Assembly (NCBI GenBank): GCA_023846275.1
Contig: CM043865.1
Location: 7,180,068 to 7,244,067, forward strand
DNA: 64,000 nucleotides
From: Vanilla planifolia
Taxonomy: Eukaryota; Streptophyta; Magnoliopsida; Asparagales; Orchidaceae
Direction of reading: 5' to 3'
Shown piece after piece: positions 13,205 to 26,396 of this stretch. The notes under the pieces are model-generated. The model made no database searches and was not told where the DNA came from. It saw only the letters and a list, made by a program, of their open reading frames with translations. The position numbers and the translations under genes were made by a program. How positions within the stretch are numbered: position 1 is the stretch's first letter; every line of letters starts with the position of its first letter.

Positions 13205-16200
13205 TAAGCAAAGGTCTTCTCACTTCAATCTTCTCTAATGCCTTTATGCATTACTCTTTACTTTTAATTACTACATTTATCATCTACTCTTGTATTTATA
13301 CAACATTTAACAAATCATTAATTAACTTAAACTTGGTTTTATGATCATCAACTCCAATAGTATAATAATGCACAAAGGTATGACATAATCTAGTAAGAAA
13401 TGAATTAGAATGTGTATGCTAAAATGACTACTAAACCATTTAAGAGTTACTATTATGGAACATGGTCGTATAATATTATTCATATTTATGCACTATTATG
13501 TTACAGGTTTTACTTTTCGTATTATCCATATAATATTGTAATTTTATCTATTAAGCCTTTTTATATTGGCTCAGCATATGTTTATTAATGTGCAAGTTCA
13601 AATTGTGCATATCATAAGATACACATGCAAATATTATAAGGCAAAGTTAAGTTATGAATGAGCATACTAAGATCTAAAATCTAATTTGTTGTAATGAAAC
13701 AATGATATAATAAGTTAGTGTGAGACATGTAATTATCATATTTGGTGTGATAGCTTATGACTCCTATATTTCTATTATTCTTTTTATTTTTATTTTTATT
13801 TAGTTATTTTGATAAAAAATAAAGTAGAAATATTTCTTCATTGCATGTTTCTAGATGTATGGATTATACAAAAATAAAGTTTTAAAATTTATGGTATAAA
13901 TGAAAGTGCTAAATTTATGTAATATTAGAGAAAATTTAAGATAAGTCTTACAAGTACCTTTCATATTAAATATTATACCATTTTAGATTTCAACACAATA
14001 AGGACCTGGATGTCATGGACCTTATTTTCAACATTTAATGATGCTAGAGTAAAAGGTGAACATGAATAGTTATCATATTACATTGCACACTTATTGATAT
14101 AGATCAATGTAAAGAGTTGGTGCAACAATCATCTCTCGTCTACATTGGTGCACTATCACCCTGGCCATATATGTACATATATGTGTTTGTTTTGCTCAAG
14201 GACATCACTTCACTTAAAGTTCATCCAATGACACCTCAAATAAGCTATTGTGTAATGGCATATATTCAATGCACATGGTGAATTACTTTGATATGGAATT
14301 TCTACTTCATTTTTAAACCATTTTTGTTCACTTCCTACTAATATCTATTTCCTTCAGTTTAATGGATTAGCTTCTTTGTATCCATTCAATATTTTCCTGA
14401 GGATGAACTAAGAACACTATATCAATGATTTTCAAGGAATAGATTATAGCATAGTGTGAACAAAATATTTATTTCATTATACTTTGATAACTATCTACCT
14501 ACAATAGAGTCATCAATTCATCTTTTTTATGTGACTCAAGAAGTGGTGAGATTATCCTAGCCCTTGATATAGAAATTCAATTACTCAAAAAATAATACAC
14601 AAAAATGATCTTGAAGTGCATGCGAATTAGGGGATCAATACATCCCATGTGATAGTACCATATCATAGAGGCAACATTAGGGGCATTAAAACTTTAACAT
14701 ACTTTTCTTAACATTATTTATTCATTTTTTACATTATAAACCATGCTCTTTATTGCTAAAAAAACCATTTTACTTGTGAGATCTGTGATATGCATAAAAA
14801 CATTATTTAGCTTGATCTTTTGGAACATTTTTGGAGTGAATGTCCTCAAGATCTTTCTTTTATCTCTCCAACATGATTTGTTTTTCAATGATTCTTCACC
14901 ACATAGACAACCATAAAGTTGCATGAAAGGCAATTGAATCATATATATTTTTCTACCCACTCTTTGTCTATTTTCATGGTTATAAAGCAAATCTTCTTAG
15001 CCCTTTCTCTAATATTCATAAGACATCTTGATAGCTAATTAAGCGATCTTCATAGATTGCTCATCTTTTTATTATTATTAATTTTTAAAAAAGGTATTGA
15101 AAATTTTGAATCTTCGTGAATCAAATTTTTGAGAAGGAAAAACTTCTCTTACAAGTAAAGTCAATAATTCATATATAAAAGATTCAAACTTGAGCAATTA
15201 AGTATCTTTAATTTCTTAGATCATATGAATAGCAAAATGAGTCATGTTTCTTTGGCCATATGTGCTTGGTGTTCAACCTTGACTTTTTATAATCTCCATA
15301 ATCAATATTACTTTGGTTAGGATATTGTCTTTGCCCATCTCTTTGTAATATGAAAACATTTTGCTATTTTGAACAAGAAAATACTACTAAGAAAGAAATG
15401 GAGAAATTTTGTTTGATTGTTGGGTATTATTGCCCTCACCTTGGGTGACAATATCATGTCATCAACAAAAAAAATTATCGTATGATAACAAAATTTGCTA
15501 ATTGTGTCTTATATACTTATAGCATAAGTATACACTATCATGTCAAAAAGCACAACTTGAACACAATTGGAATGACTATTTTTTCCATAAGGTTGATAAT
15601 AATAATGCAAAGATATTCTATTCATTAAATAAAATAACAAACTATATAATTAGGATTATTAACCTTTAAATATATTTTAAAAAAATATGTATTTTTTTGG
15701 ATTATACTTTGTACCGATTGAATTATTAGCAAAACACCCAATGGTGCTTTGGTGGTCATCAACATAAACACAGGAAGAACAAACTCAAAGCACGTGAAAA
15801 GGATAGAGTAGCTTGGGAAGAAAGCGTGTATTGATAGCAAGTCTAAATCATTGAGCTCATTTAATTCCTACGATTTAGAAGAAAGAGACAGTTGCGATGT
15901 GCAAAATTAATGAACTCTTTTGGCGATTGAGAGAGACCGTGCCTTCATTAAAACTCACCATTGAAATAACTAGAAATCTTTCTGTATGCCCTATCTCAAC
16001 TAGACGAGACCAGTAATATTATGTTTGGCACAGCTTTTAAAAAGCTTCTTTTCCAGCATTGCCTTATAGTTTATTTGAAAAATTGGTTTGGGCAATATTG
16101 GCTGTAAAAAAATGATCTACAAAGATGATAATGGATTATCATTATTCAAAGTTGCTCTTACAAAATCTACTTTTAATTTTTAAAAAAATCGTTGGAATGA

Positions 16201-18144
16201 AAAATATTCAATAGCCATTTTTGAAAATGCAGCAAACAAATACAAGCAACGAGATTGTTTGCAAGGAAAGATAATTACTTGTTAAGGAGAATATGATATG
16301 GTTTCTTTGCCTTTATGATGTAGGATTTATATTTTGCAAAATGAAAGGTAATAATAATTTAAGAGTTCAGTATTTTCTTGCCTATTTGAACAAGTAGGTT
16401 TAAAATTTTATTGTAATAAACTGTTTGCAAAAAGAAATTATATTTAGTATTTAACTTTGGAAATATTTATTTGAAAACATTAATTGACTTTTTTTGTTAC
16501 CGTAAATAGTTTTACTTATAAAAGAAATAAGAATAATAGAACAAAAGGTTTTTTAAATGAATGGAATTTTTTAAAATTTTTATAATTTAATAAAAATATT
16601 TTTATCATAAAATAATTTTTATTATGAAAGATTAAACAAATCATAAATCATGTTACAACTCCAAACATTTTGACAATGTCAACTATTACAAGAAGTAGCT
16701 ATATTATCTTACACAATAGACACTTCTGCTAATAATCAAGCAATTGATGTTGCACTATGCATGATTGTAGCATTACTATAATATACATATAGAAAAAAAA
16801 ACTAAAAATAAGCTTATGAAACTAAAAAAATTACTAGTTCTTAATAACATTTAGATCAATTAAGTATATTAAGTGGGCCTAGATTATCTGATCCAGAACT
16901 TTTATAAAGTGGAATCTATATAATATAGATAGTGCACTTAATATTTATTATTAAAACTCATTGTAACTAAAAAGAACAAAGTTTGTATTCACTCTTCTTT
17001 TATTTTCATATCGCACTTTAAACAAATTAGACTTTTTATGAAAAGCTTTTGTAGTAGAACTTTGTCTCCCATAAATACTACAAGACATTATATTTCTAAT
17101 AATGTTTTTGCCAAATTTCTTTATGCAAAGAAAAGTATTTTTTTTACACACATGGGATGGTAATAACATTCCTATATTTAACCATCTAATTAGCTAAACA
17201 TGCAAAGATATATAATCTATGTCCTATGATGAATTAAGAGATTAGATATCCAATCAGGGAGATCATCAACACAAGCACTTGATCATATAAGAATAACCAA
17301 TAGTCTTGGATATTTAGTCAATGTTCATTAGAACTTCCCTTTGTTTCCCAAGTCCAAAAAATGCATTAGTCATTTGATATATGAAACAATTGTTTAAATT
17401 AGAGAACTTATCATGTGATTTGCTTTACAGAAGTTGTTCAAGTCTAACATCGAGCTCCTTGAGACAAAAATTGCACACTTTGTTTATACGAACATAGTAA
17501 TACCCACATTACTAGAAAAATGAATATTGAAATAAAAAATGATGTACAATAATGAATTATAAGGATCAAAATAAATCAAATCCTTGTGACATGTCTTGAT
17601 TATATGGTCCATTTCTTCAGCTCAAGCGATATTGTTAACCAAATTATCTAGCATCCTACCCTTGTTCACTCTATACAAGTGTTTCACATGTTTCCCATTT
17701 GACCATCATTTTGGTTAACATTTCCCCTCCCTCATGCAAGCCTTCTTGCACATGCCTATTCAACCAAATTGCTTAGCATCAAAGTTGTCATTCTTTTATT
17801 GTTGTAACATATTCTTACAAAATGAGCACCTTTCCATGTAGGCCATTTTTCCCTTTTTTTAGAGAAACCACCTATTTGCTTTACTCCATTACAAGTTTTT
17901 CTCTTGTGAGTAGCTGAATTGACCTATATGAGAGACCCACACTTTTCCTAATATATGCCATATTATTCTCTGTTTTATGATAGTTTAAATCCTTGTGTAA
18001 GCTCACCACTCAACCTCTTTAATCTACTCACAAGGGAAGTGATTGCATCCCTCTCTCTTTACCTTCACTTTTCCCACCTAGTTGCTTTACGCAATGCTCT
18101 AACACATGACTCGATGCCCAACTTTTCTTGTCAATTTTGCTAGC
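13205..18144. other. Intergenic DNA, possibly old retroelement debris
   Basis: No gene can be supported over about 4.9 kb. On the minus strand near 15430-15490 a short reading contains the string FFVDDMI, as in copia reverse transcriptases, but no flanking RT motifs could be found. Near 16020-16260 the phrase TTTGGCACAGCTTTTAAAAAGC resembles the 60-bp repeat family and may be a short non-autonomous element. Confidence 0.4.
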
Positions 18145-19090
18145 ATTATTAACACGTCATATCTTAATTGATCTGTAAACACTCCTATTTTACAAAATCC
18201 CACATTCAAGAAAGAGGGGGCAAATCTATATGTATTATTAGAAGATTTTATCTTCTTTTTATTCAACTATAATTATATTGTTTTACATGTATGTGATAAA
18301 TATCATATTTTAAAATCAATAAAATCAACTTCATAGTTTATCATGTGAATTATTAACACATCATATCTTAATTGATCTACAACCACTCCTATTTTACAAA
18401 ATCCCACATTCAAAAGGGAGGGGGCAAATCTATATGTATTATTAGAAGATTTTATCTTCTTTTTATTCCACTATAATTATATTGTTTTACATGTAAGTAT
18501 GTGATAAATATCATATTTTTAAATCAATAAAATCAACTTCATAGTTTATCGTGTGAATTATTTGAAAAAAAAAGTTGAATGTGAAGTTTTAATTGAGTTT
18601 AAAAGAAAAAAAATTGTGAAAGAGTTTTCTTAAAATTTTTAGTTTTGAAAATAAAATTTTAAAAATCTCTTATACAAATATTGTTAAATAGCTAAAGCCT
18701 ATATTGTGTGAAGGTATATTTGATTAAAATGAAAATATGTTTATGTTTTTATAGTATTTTTTAAAATGAAAATATGATTATCTTCTTTGTATTTAACTAT
18801 AATTATATTTTTCAATTGCAATTATGTAATAAATATCATATTTTAAAAATCAATAAAATCAAATTCATAATTTATCATGTGAACTATGTGATGAAAAAAA
18901 TTGAATGTGAAGTTTTAATTTTGTTAAAAGTAAAAAATAGTAAATGAGATTTCTTAAATTTTTTTAGTTTTGAAAATAAAATTTTAAAAATCTCGTATGC
19001 TAAAATTGCTAAATGGCTAAAGCCTAACTTGTGTGAAGGTATATTTTGATTAAAATGAAATTATGGTTATGTTTTTATAGTATTTATTTA
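18145..19090. repeat. Compound tandem repeat: 204-bp and ~325-bp levels
   Basis: Unit A (about 204 bp, beginning ATTATTAACAC) occurs at 18145 and 18349, nearly identical. Unit B (about 220 bp, beginning near TTGAATGTGAAGTTTTAATT) follows at about 18575 and again at about 18902. Between the two B copies only the 3' part of A recurs (TCTTCTTT..ATT.AACTATAATTATA at about 18780). The order is A-A-B-(partial A)-B, so an A+B block was duplicated and A was then duplicated again, the A copies being the youngest. The array ends about 210 bp downstream of the DUF1677 stop codon. Confidence 0.85.
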
Positions 19091-19301
19091 AATTTGTCGA
19101 AATATAGTTAATTTTCTTTCACAAATAGAATCAAGAGGGAAAGGAATATAACAATATTTGCTATGTAATATATCAATATTTTAGGGCACCTCAATAACAA
19201 ACTAATTATAGAATCTAACAAAGAGCGCAGAATAACACGGTAATAAGCAAAGCGAAGACATACTATTTACTTCAACGTTACACCATCAGAGTGCTATAGC
19301 T

Positions 19302-20040
19302 TCAATGGAAACCAGAGGTGCTATCGTCCTTGATGTCCATGATCGAAGGGCCGCAGCTCATAGTCCGAGTAAACAGAGCCGGAGCCCTCGCGGCGCCTCC
19401 GGAGCTCCGGTGCTGGTAGCTCTTCCGAGCTATGTCTCTCATGGCACCCGCGAGGGAGAGCTTGGGGTTCAGCCTAGTGGTGCAGTTGAACTGCTTGCAG
19501 AAGGCTGCGTGTGAGTCCAACGCTTCCCGAAGTCCGACGGGGTTCACCGGCCCCCTCATTTTCTCCTTCACTGCCTCCGCGCAGAGACCGCATACCCACA
19601 TCCCGCAGAAGAAGCCCCTCACGCCGGTGATGTACTCCGCTGTGCACTCCTCCTGCATTCCGCAGCATTCGCACGCTACCTGCCGGGTGTCTACCTGGAA
19701 GTTGATGGCGGCTTCTGCGACAGTATCGGATTGGACACGCCGGAGAATTTTGTCCTTCTTCATGCGCTGCGCAGCCGAGCTTAGATTCTGTAGCCATAAG
19801 AGACCAAAAATCAATTTTTTCCAAGATAGCTTTTTTCCGACTTGACATTTGTAAAACTCTATTGTTTTTAAATCAATTTTTCCAAGTTTTATTATTGGCC
19901 CTTTTCTTTCATTTGTCGTCACAGTTAGAACTTGAGTCAATCCAATCTCAAGTATCGACTTGAATTTTAACGGCCTGGGTAAACTAGAAGGAAGAAGATT
20001 GTTTGGATAGATAGAGAAGGGCATGGATATCCTTTACCAT
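19302..20040 (-). CDS. DUF1677 family plant protein, 162 aa, two exons
   Basis: The proposed coding sequence is complement(join(19302..19787,20038..20040)). Exon 1 contributes only the ATG, followed directly by a GTAAAG donor; the intron (19788-20037, 250 bp) ends GGCTACAG. Splicing gives MNLSSAAQRMKKDK and then the family core, in frame. The core has cysteines at about residues 40, 42, 43, 49, 62, 67 and 70 (CECCGMQEEC, WVCGLC) followed by AEAVKEKM and an Arg/Ser-rich tail. This is the plant-specific DUF1677 pattern; the cysteines probably bind metal, and the molecular role is unknown. Without splicing, the frame would start at 20024 with 79 residues unlike the family, or at Met codon 19761-19763 (153 aa). 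The exon is far richer in G+C than its flanks. I am sure of the family, less sure of the first exon. Confidence 0.85.
19788..20037 (-). other. Phase-0 intron immediately after the ATG (predicted)
   Basis: Donor ATG|GTAAAG and acceptor TACAG|AATC, read on the minus strand. The interior is AT-rich and T-rich before the acceptor, as in plant introns. Joining the sites keeps the frame of the DUF1677 core. cDNA would settle it. Confidence 0.65.
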
Positions 20041-20141
20041 TGGCTGAAGTTGTGACCTCTTAGCTTCCAAGGTTGATACTTTTTGTATTGTTCCTGTAGC
20101 TCGCCTCTTCATGTACGTGTGCTCATGGCTGATCCGTAGCT

Positions 20142-20150
20142 CTATTTATA
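20142..20150 (-). promoter_or_regulatory. TATA box of the DUF1677 gene
   Basis: TATAAATAG on the minus strand, about 100 bp upstream of the predicted ATG at 20040. This would place transcription start near 20110-20120 and give a 5' leader of roughly 75 bases. Confidence 0.7.
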
Positions 20151-20159
20151 GGCGTCCAA

Positions 20160-21354
20160 GAAAGAAGCCGTTTTGAGAAGGGAACTGCAAGAAGAATGGG
20201 GCTATTGGTTTAGTAGGCCACGGGAGGATGGAGACAGAAGGAACAGGCATTTTTCTATAAATGAATGAGCCACTTGTAGAAGTTGCACTACTCAACACTT
20301 TTCCACAAGATATTTGCAGAGTAATGGGAATGTTGCAGTCACAACGTTATCCATTTATGAATATCACGAGATTCTTCTGAATCGGGACGGATAAATTAAT
20401 TGTTAGCAGCCGCTCTTCAGGATTCATAATCCATGCTTGACTATTCTTATTTTACATACACAATCATTACATAGATTTTTGCATTACACATTCATGGTTT
20501 CATCTTGAACTGCCTAGCAAAGCTGCTTTTCTTCAACATTATCGTGTAGACTTGTTGGATATTGTAGGGTTTATATATATATATATTTATATATTATAGT
20601 GTACTACTATCCTTGCAGAGCTCAAGGGAGTCGATGTTGCTATTTCAGTGCTTTGTCTGCCAAACTTGACTATGTACAATGTATGCTTACTGTTTCTGCC
20701 ATGCCATCAATGCAAACACAGATTGCTTCATGTTTGGTCCAATGCTCTTGATGTTTGGACAAGTTAACCTTCTCTCAGGTGATTTGTTTTATATGCATGG
20801 GATGTAATCTGGCAAAACAATGGAATCTTTGGTCATTTGTGCACCTTATAAAGGATCGATGGGCCACTAGACCTACGAGGACAGCTTTTGGACTTTTTTG
20901 TTTGAGATATGGTTAGTTAATATATAGAAAAGAAAACTCAAAAAAAGGAAGCAAATGGAACTAAAAGTAATAAATTTTCAAGTTCAGGTTCTGTTGACGT
21001 AGAATTATGGAGTAGGCGATGAAAAAAAGAAAACATTGTAGTGTTATGGTTCATTTTTCAACGTTTGAGAGACTTGTAAAAGATTTTTTCTAAAAGAGTT
21101 TGAGATTCTATTTGTGCTGTTAAAAATTAGTTTTTTTAAAAAAGGTGTGATTAGAAATAAAATATTATTAAAATTTTAATATTTTTGTATTAAAAAAATT
21201 AAAAAATTGATTTGAAAGATAATTTGTAAACAAGATTTAAATACATATCAAACTCCATCTAATTAGACAAATGAGAAAAGTTTTTGCGTTTTTAAAAATC
21301 AATAATTTTAAGCTCATTTATTATGAAATTATTTAGATTTTAAACATATAAAAT
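20160..21354. other. Upstream region and intergenic DNA
   Basis: The first few hundred bases are of ordinary complexity and probably hold the DUF1677 promoter. Beyond 20900 the DNA is AT-rich and featureless up to the copia element. Confidence 0.5.
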
Positions 21355-21359
21355 ATCTA

Positions 21360-21626
21360 TATTATAAAATCGGATCAAACTACAACAAATCAATTCTAAA
21401 TGACACAAAGATTTGCATAAAAAATCTAAATGAGATCAATTATAGGAGAGCATAAGCAAAACAATTCACTATAATCAAGGATTACAAAAAAGTTTAGGAG
21501 AAAAAAAGGATACCCTTAAAAACAACCATCAAACCCTAAGTTAACATAGCATATATATAGATGAGTTTTAGGCTTAAGGTAATGAAATTGCAAATATATC
21601 ATAATAAATTTAATGCAACATCAATA
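21360..21626 (-). repeat. 3' LTR of the copia element
   Basis: About 267 bp, aligned along its whole length with 25442-25873 once the AT microsatellite of the latter is set aside. Shared blocks include TTATAAAATCG, ATAAAAAATCTAAAT, GAGCATAAGCAA and TTCACTATAAT. The terminal TG/CA dinucleotides have decayed here (TA...TA). Confidence 0.8.
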
Positions 21627-21638
21627 AATCTTTTCCTT
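21627..21638 (-). other. Polypurine tract
   Basis: AAGGAAAAGATT on the minus strand, directly upstream of the 3' LTR, where plus-strand priming starts in LTR elements. Confidence 0.6.
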
Positions 21639-21816
21639 GATTTGAATTCTATTTTGAAGTAAAATCAACTGTAGCAAATAAAAGCTTGACTCTCTAAAGG
21701 ATGTCTCTATGAATCACATGATATTAACCAAGTCCAAACAAAGTTTAAACTTGATGCTAGAAGAACCTTTGTCATCATATCTATGAGGTTCTTTAAAGTA
21801 CTGATCTTCTAAATAA

Positions 21817-22047
21817 CTACGTCTCCAATTTCAATCTCATCACGAGCAAAGTACTACTTGATATCAATATGTTTTGTCCTCTCATGAAACAAATGATCAT
21901 TGGACAAGCACAAAACATTTTAATTATCACAAAATATGTGATTGCTCTACTAATCCTACTCAGCTCTCGAAACAGACCTTGTAGCCAGATAACTTCCTTC
22001 ACAGTATTATTGATTATCATATACTTTATTTTTGTAGTAGACCACAT
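21817..22047 (-). pseudogene. copia RNase H fragment
   Basis: The reading holds STTKIKYM, VKEVIWLQGLF and later MRGQNI, equivalents of the STTEAEYM, VKEAIWLRGL and HERTKHI blocks of copia RNase H. Several catalytic-region residues are replaced, so it is inactive. Confidence 0.75.
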
Positions 22048-22471
22048 AATTATATTCTATAAAATTGATCTTTAACTAATAGTAGAACCCTCAAGAGTGA
22101 AAACATATCCTGTGAGGGATATTCTTATATCATAATCACATTCACAATCTGAGTCAACATAACCTTTTAGTTTTAAAAACTTTCTTATAAAATATAGACA
22201 AGTATCAATAATATTATATAAGTATCTCAAAATCTACTTAACAGCCTTCTAATATTATTTGCCTAGATCAGTCATATACTTACTAATAATACTAACAGTA
22301 TGTGTCAAATCAGAATGGGTGCAAACCATCACATACATCAAACTACCAATTATATTCATGTAATGAACATGTTGCATATATTCTATCTCCTCCTTAATGT
22401 CTTAACATAGATTTCTAGACAATTTGAAATGAGTAGCCAAAAGTATAAAAATAGGTCTAATTTTTTTAATC

Positions 22472-23117
22472 TTAAATCTTTAAAGTACCTTCATAATGTA
22501 GTTGTTTTAAGATAAAAAGCCTCTTTTTCTTCTTATCACTCATGATGTCTATCCTAAGTATCTTTCTTATTACCCTAAGTCTTTTTATGTTAAACTCTTG
22601 TTTGAGAAGTCCTTTTAAACTTCCCACACGTGTCTTGTTCTTTGCTACAATAAGAATTTTATCCACATAGAGCAACAAGTACAAGAAAGATCCATCTACA
22701 AGTTTCTTCAAGTATACACAGTTATTAAAATTATTCTTATAAAAGTAATAAAATAGCATAAAAAAATTAAATCTTTTATACCACTATCTAGAAGATTGTT
22801 TCAAACTATATAAAGACTTCTTTAATCTACACACAATCTTTCTTACCTTCACAAATAAAATATTTAGGTTACTCCATGTATATCTTTTCTTCCAAATTTT
22901 TATATAAAAAATTTTTCTTGACATCTGGTTACTCTAACTCTAAATCATTCATAATAACCCATCCAAGAAAAATTTTAATGGATGTGTGCTTTGCCATAGG
23001 TGCAAAAATATCAATAAAGTCAATACCTTTAACATAGCGATATCCTTTAGCTACAAGCGTGACCTTGAACCTATCTTTCTTAAAACCTGGAGTATTATAC
23101 TTTTTGTTAAACACCAC
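22472..23117 (-). pseudogene. copia reverse transcriptase fragment
   Basis: The first open piece (23117-22929) contains LVAKGYRYVKGIDFIDIFAP and the NDLELE block of copia RT. The next (22759-22472) contains FLYLLLYVDKILIVAKNK, where the catalytic YVDD has become YVDK. Stops separate the pieces. The loss of the second aspartate alone would abolish polymerase activity. Confidence 0.9.
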
Positions 23118-24300
23118 TTGTATTTAATGACATTTTTAATAATTAGAAGTTTTATCAAATCCCAAGTTTTATTCTTATATGAGGATTCAAATATCTTCTT
23201 ACATAGCCAACAACTAATCTCTTGAGTTTTTACAAGTAGTTATCTTTGAATAAGTGTAAGTCTCACTACTTAAACTCATGTCTTGAGCTACGAACAAAAC
23301 ATATATAACTAAATCTATCTATACATATCTCTTTGGAGGTCTAATCATCCTTCTGTCCAATTCTTTTCAATGCTATATGATTTTTCTTTCAATGGAGCTT
23401 TATCTTTTTCAATAATCTATGTATCTTCTAGTAAGTAATCTAAGTAAATCTTAATTTTTATACTATATAGACTGTTACTCACAATATTATCATGAACAAT
23501 AATAGATTATTTAGAAGTATTTAGAATAAATCTTTTATTAAACACAAAATCTCTACTAATTATCAAATTATATTTAGAAGGATACCAAAGTCTATAGTCT
23601 TTTGTTTCACCTTCTTGAGCATGACTAAGAAAGACATTTCTTGAACCTAAGGTTCAATTTCTCTTCTCTACAATGAAAATAAGTAACATAATAAAAAAAC
23701 ATTTAATTGAGAATAGTCAAAAGGTTTACTTGACTATATCTCTTTAAGCATTTTCACGGCTAGGACTATATGAGATGAAATATTGATCATATGGTAGGTT
23801 GTGTAACATGCTTCTGCCTATAATGATTTTGAAAAACCTATAGTAAACAACATGCATCTAACCCTTTCTAAAATCTCATACTTTCCTAAAATAATCATCA
23901 GTGAAAGTATGAATCTAACACCAACCTTAGATGATTATTAAGAAGGATCTAATAAATCTAAATAAATATAATCTAAGATCTCTTTGGTTTTGTGTTGTCC
24001 AAGATTAAAAACTTCTCTTCTATATTTAATATAATATATGCTTACAAAATTCTAACTTTCTTATCATTTCTCTAGATAAGAGATCTTTTTATTTAGTTTA
24101 GTCAGTCCTCTCTCACTCATGTGTCCTAGTCATATATGACATAGCCTTGTAATATTAAAATCTAAAATAAAAAATACTATTGTTTCTTTTGTTATAATAG
24201 ATCCTTCAAAAGTATATAATCAACTATTGCACTTCTTTCCTTTTATTATCATCAAAGAATCATGAACAACTTTAATAGCTCTACCATCTCTAATGTATCA

Positions 24301-24582
24301 TTAACCTTTAGTGTCAAGTGTGTTAAAAGAAATAGTATTTCTTTTTAAGTTTGGAGTGTGCCTGACCTCACCAAATGTGCTAATAGATTGATCAAATATC
24401 ACGATCCTGATAATTTCAATACCAACAATCCTACATAATGTATCATTGGCCATAAGCATAACTCTATTTATAACATACTCATAGGTGGCAAACCAATCCC
24501 TATTGGGTGTCATGTGGAAAGAATAAGTTGAATTCATAATCCATTTTGATCTTGATAATTTTTTTGAATTTAATACAAACAT
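24301..24582 (-). pseudogene. copia protease-end / GAG-pre-integrase fragment
   Basis: Contains SYSFHMTPNRDWFATYE-like and VRHTPNLKRNTISFNTLD blocks, typical of the copia protease to pre-integrase junction. The protease active-site region is not intact. Confidence 0.85.
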
Positions 24583-24669
24583 GATATCTCTAATACATTC
24601 TTTCTTACTATGTTAGTTTTTCTTGATGTCTTAGATATTTGATCATCTTTCTCAAAAAAATTTTCTTCA

Positions 24670-24724
24670 ATTTAAAATAATCTGCTTTTATGTGACCCTT
24701 ATTATTGTTATAATTGCATATCAA
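24670..24724 (-). pseudogene. Decayed gag zinc knuckle
   Basis: Read on the minus strand as CNYNNNKGHIKADYFKLK. The CX2CX4HX4C knuckle keeps its first Cys and its His, while the second Cys is Asn and the last is Tyr. Confidence 0.65.
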
Positions 24725-25425
24725 ATTTCTTTGTTTAAATTTTGCTCTTTTTTTCTACTTTGTATCAAAAAAATCTCTTTACTTCTACTGTCCTATAATA
24801 ATTAGATATTCTCCTTATGATTCATAAGTTGATAGATCTTTTTCAAGCATTGTTCTTGACAATAAAGCCTATGAAACATCCTTAAGAAAAATCAAATCTT
24901 GGTCATACAGCATTAAGTCCTTCAGATTGGTAAGAAGACAGAGACCATAACAAAAAGTAGAGCAATGTTTTTGTCAACATACTTAACTTAAAACATCTCT
25001 AGATCTATAATAATTCTCTTAAACTCATCCAAATATGACTTGATATCTTTGCCTTTAGTGAGAGAGTACGTGTATAAATGTTAGTTTAGAAATAGTTTAT
25101 TTGATAAAGTCTTTGTCATACAAAGAGTCTCTAATCTAAAGCACAAAGTCACAACAGTTACTTCCTTCAAGTAATCTTATAGAATCTTATTCAACAAGTT
25201 AATTAGATCTGGGTTTTTTGCTTTTAGATCTTTCCTCTCTTTCTCCTTTATCGTTAAGGTCGATGACATCTTCTCCATTCTGAGAAGGCTATTGTCCAGA
25301 TCTAATTGCACTAGAATTGCTCGCTTCTTGACTTGTTACAAAGCAAACTGTGTGTTTTAATCTAATTTCTTGATGTTGTAATTTATGATTGTCATTTATA
25401 AAAAATTTGATGAATCAAAGAACGT

Positions 25426-25438
25426 GGCTTTGATACCA
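25426..25438 (-). other. Primer-binding site (initiator tRNA-Met type)
   Basis: TGGTATCAAAGCC, one change from the usual copia TGGTATCAGAGCC, three bases inside the 5' LTR end (...TAACA). Confidence 0.8.
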
Positions 25439-25441
25439 ATT

Positions 25442-25873
<432 letters not shown>

Positions 25874-26300
25874 ATTTACATAGTAATCATTGAAGATATT
25901 TTGAGAGTAGATAATCGTATTTATTGAAAATAATTCTTTAAGCTTTTTTGTGTGTTTTAAATTTTGTTTTTTAAAATTTGTCTCAATATTGAAACATATA
26001 ACATTTACGAAAAGATTTTTTTGTATAAAAGTTTTAATAAACTCTCTCTCTACATATATATGCATATTTAGAAATAAAAATACCTTATATTTATTGATCA
26101 AAGACATTTGAAATTGATGATGTCATCATCATTAGAAATGAAGTTAATTTATCTTTTGCATGACACATAGGGTAAGAACTTAAAAAAAAATTAACTATTT
26201 GAAACTTGAATTTAATTTTAACATAATTCAAACTAAATTTGACATAGTCATGATAAATCAAAATTTATCTAAAACAATATTATGAGTTAGACCATAGTTT

Positions 26301-26305
<5 letters not shown>

Positions 26306-26392
<87 letters not shown>

Positions 26393-26396
26393 TGTT
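26306..26396. repeat. Compound (AT)n(GT)n microsatellite
   Basis: About 32 bp of AT followed by about 58 bp of TG/GT with one TGTATG interruption near its end. Confidence 0.97.

Noticed and set aside
15430-15490. FFVDDMI reading on the minus strand, suggesting another copia RT
   Set aside because: No other RT, integrase or RNase H block could be found on either side; a short match in AT-rich DNA is weak.
19474-19848. Open frames of 124 (minus) and 137 (plus) codons overlapping the DUF1677 exon
   Set aside because: They are alternative frames of the same GC-rich exon. Only the frame with the cysteine pattern fits a known family.
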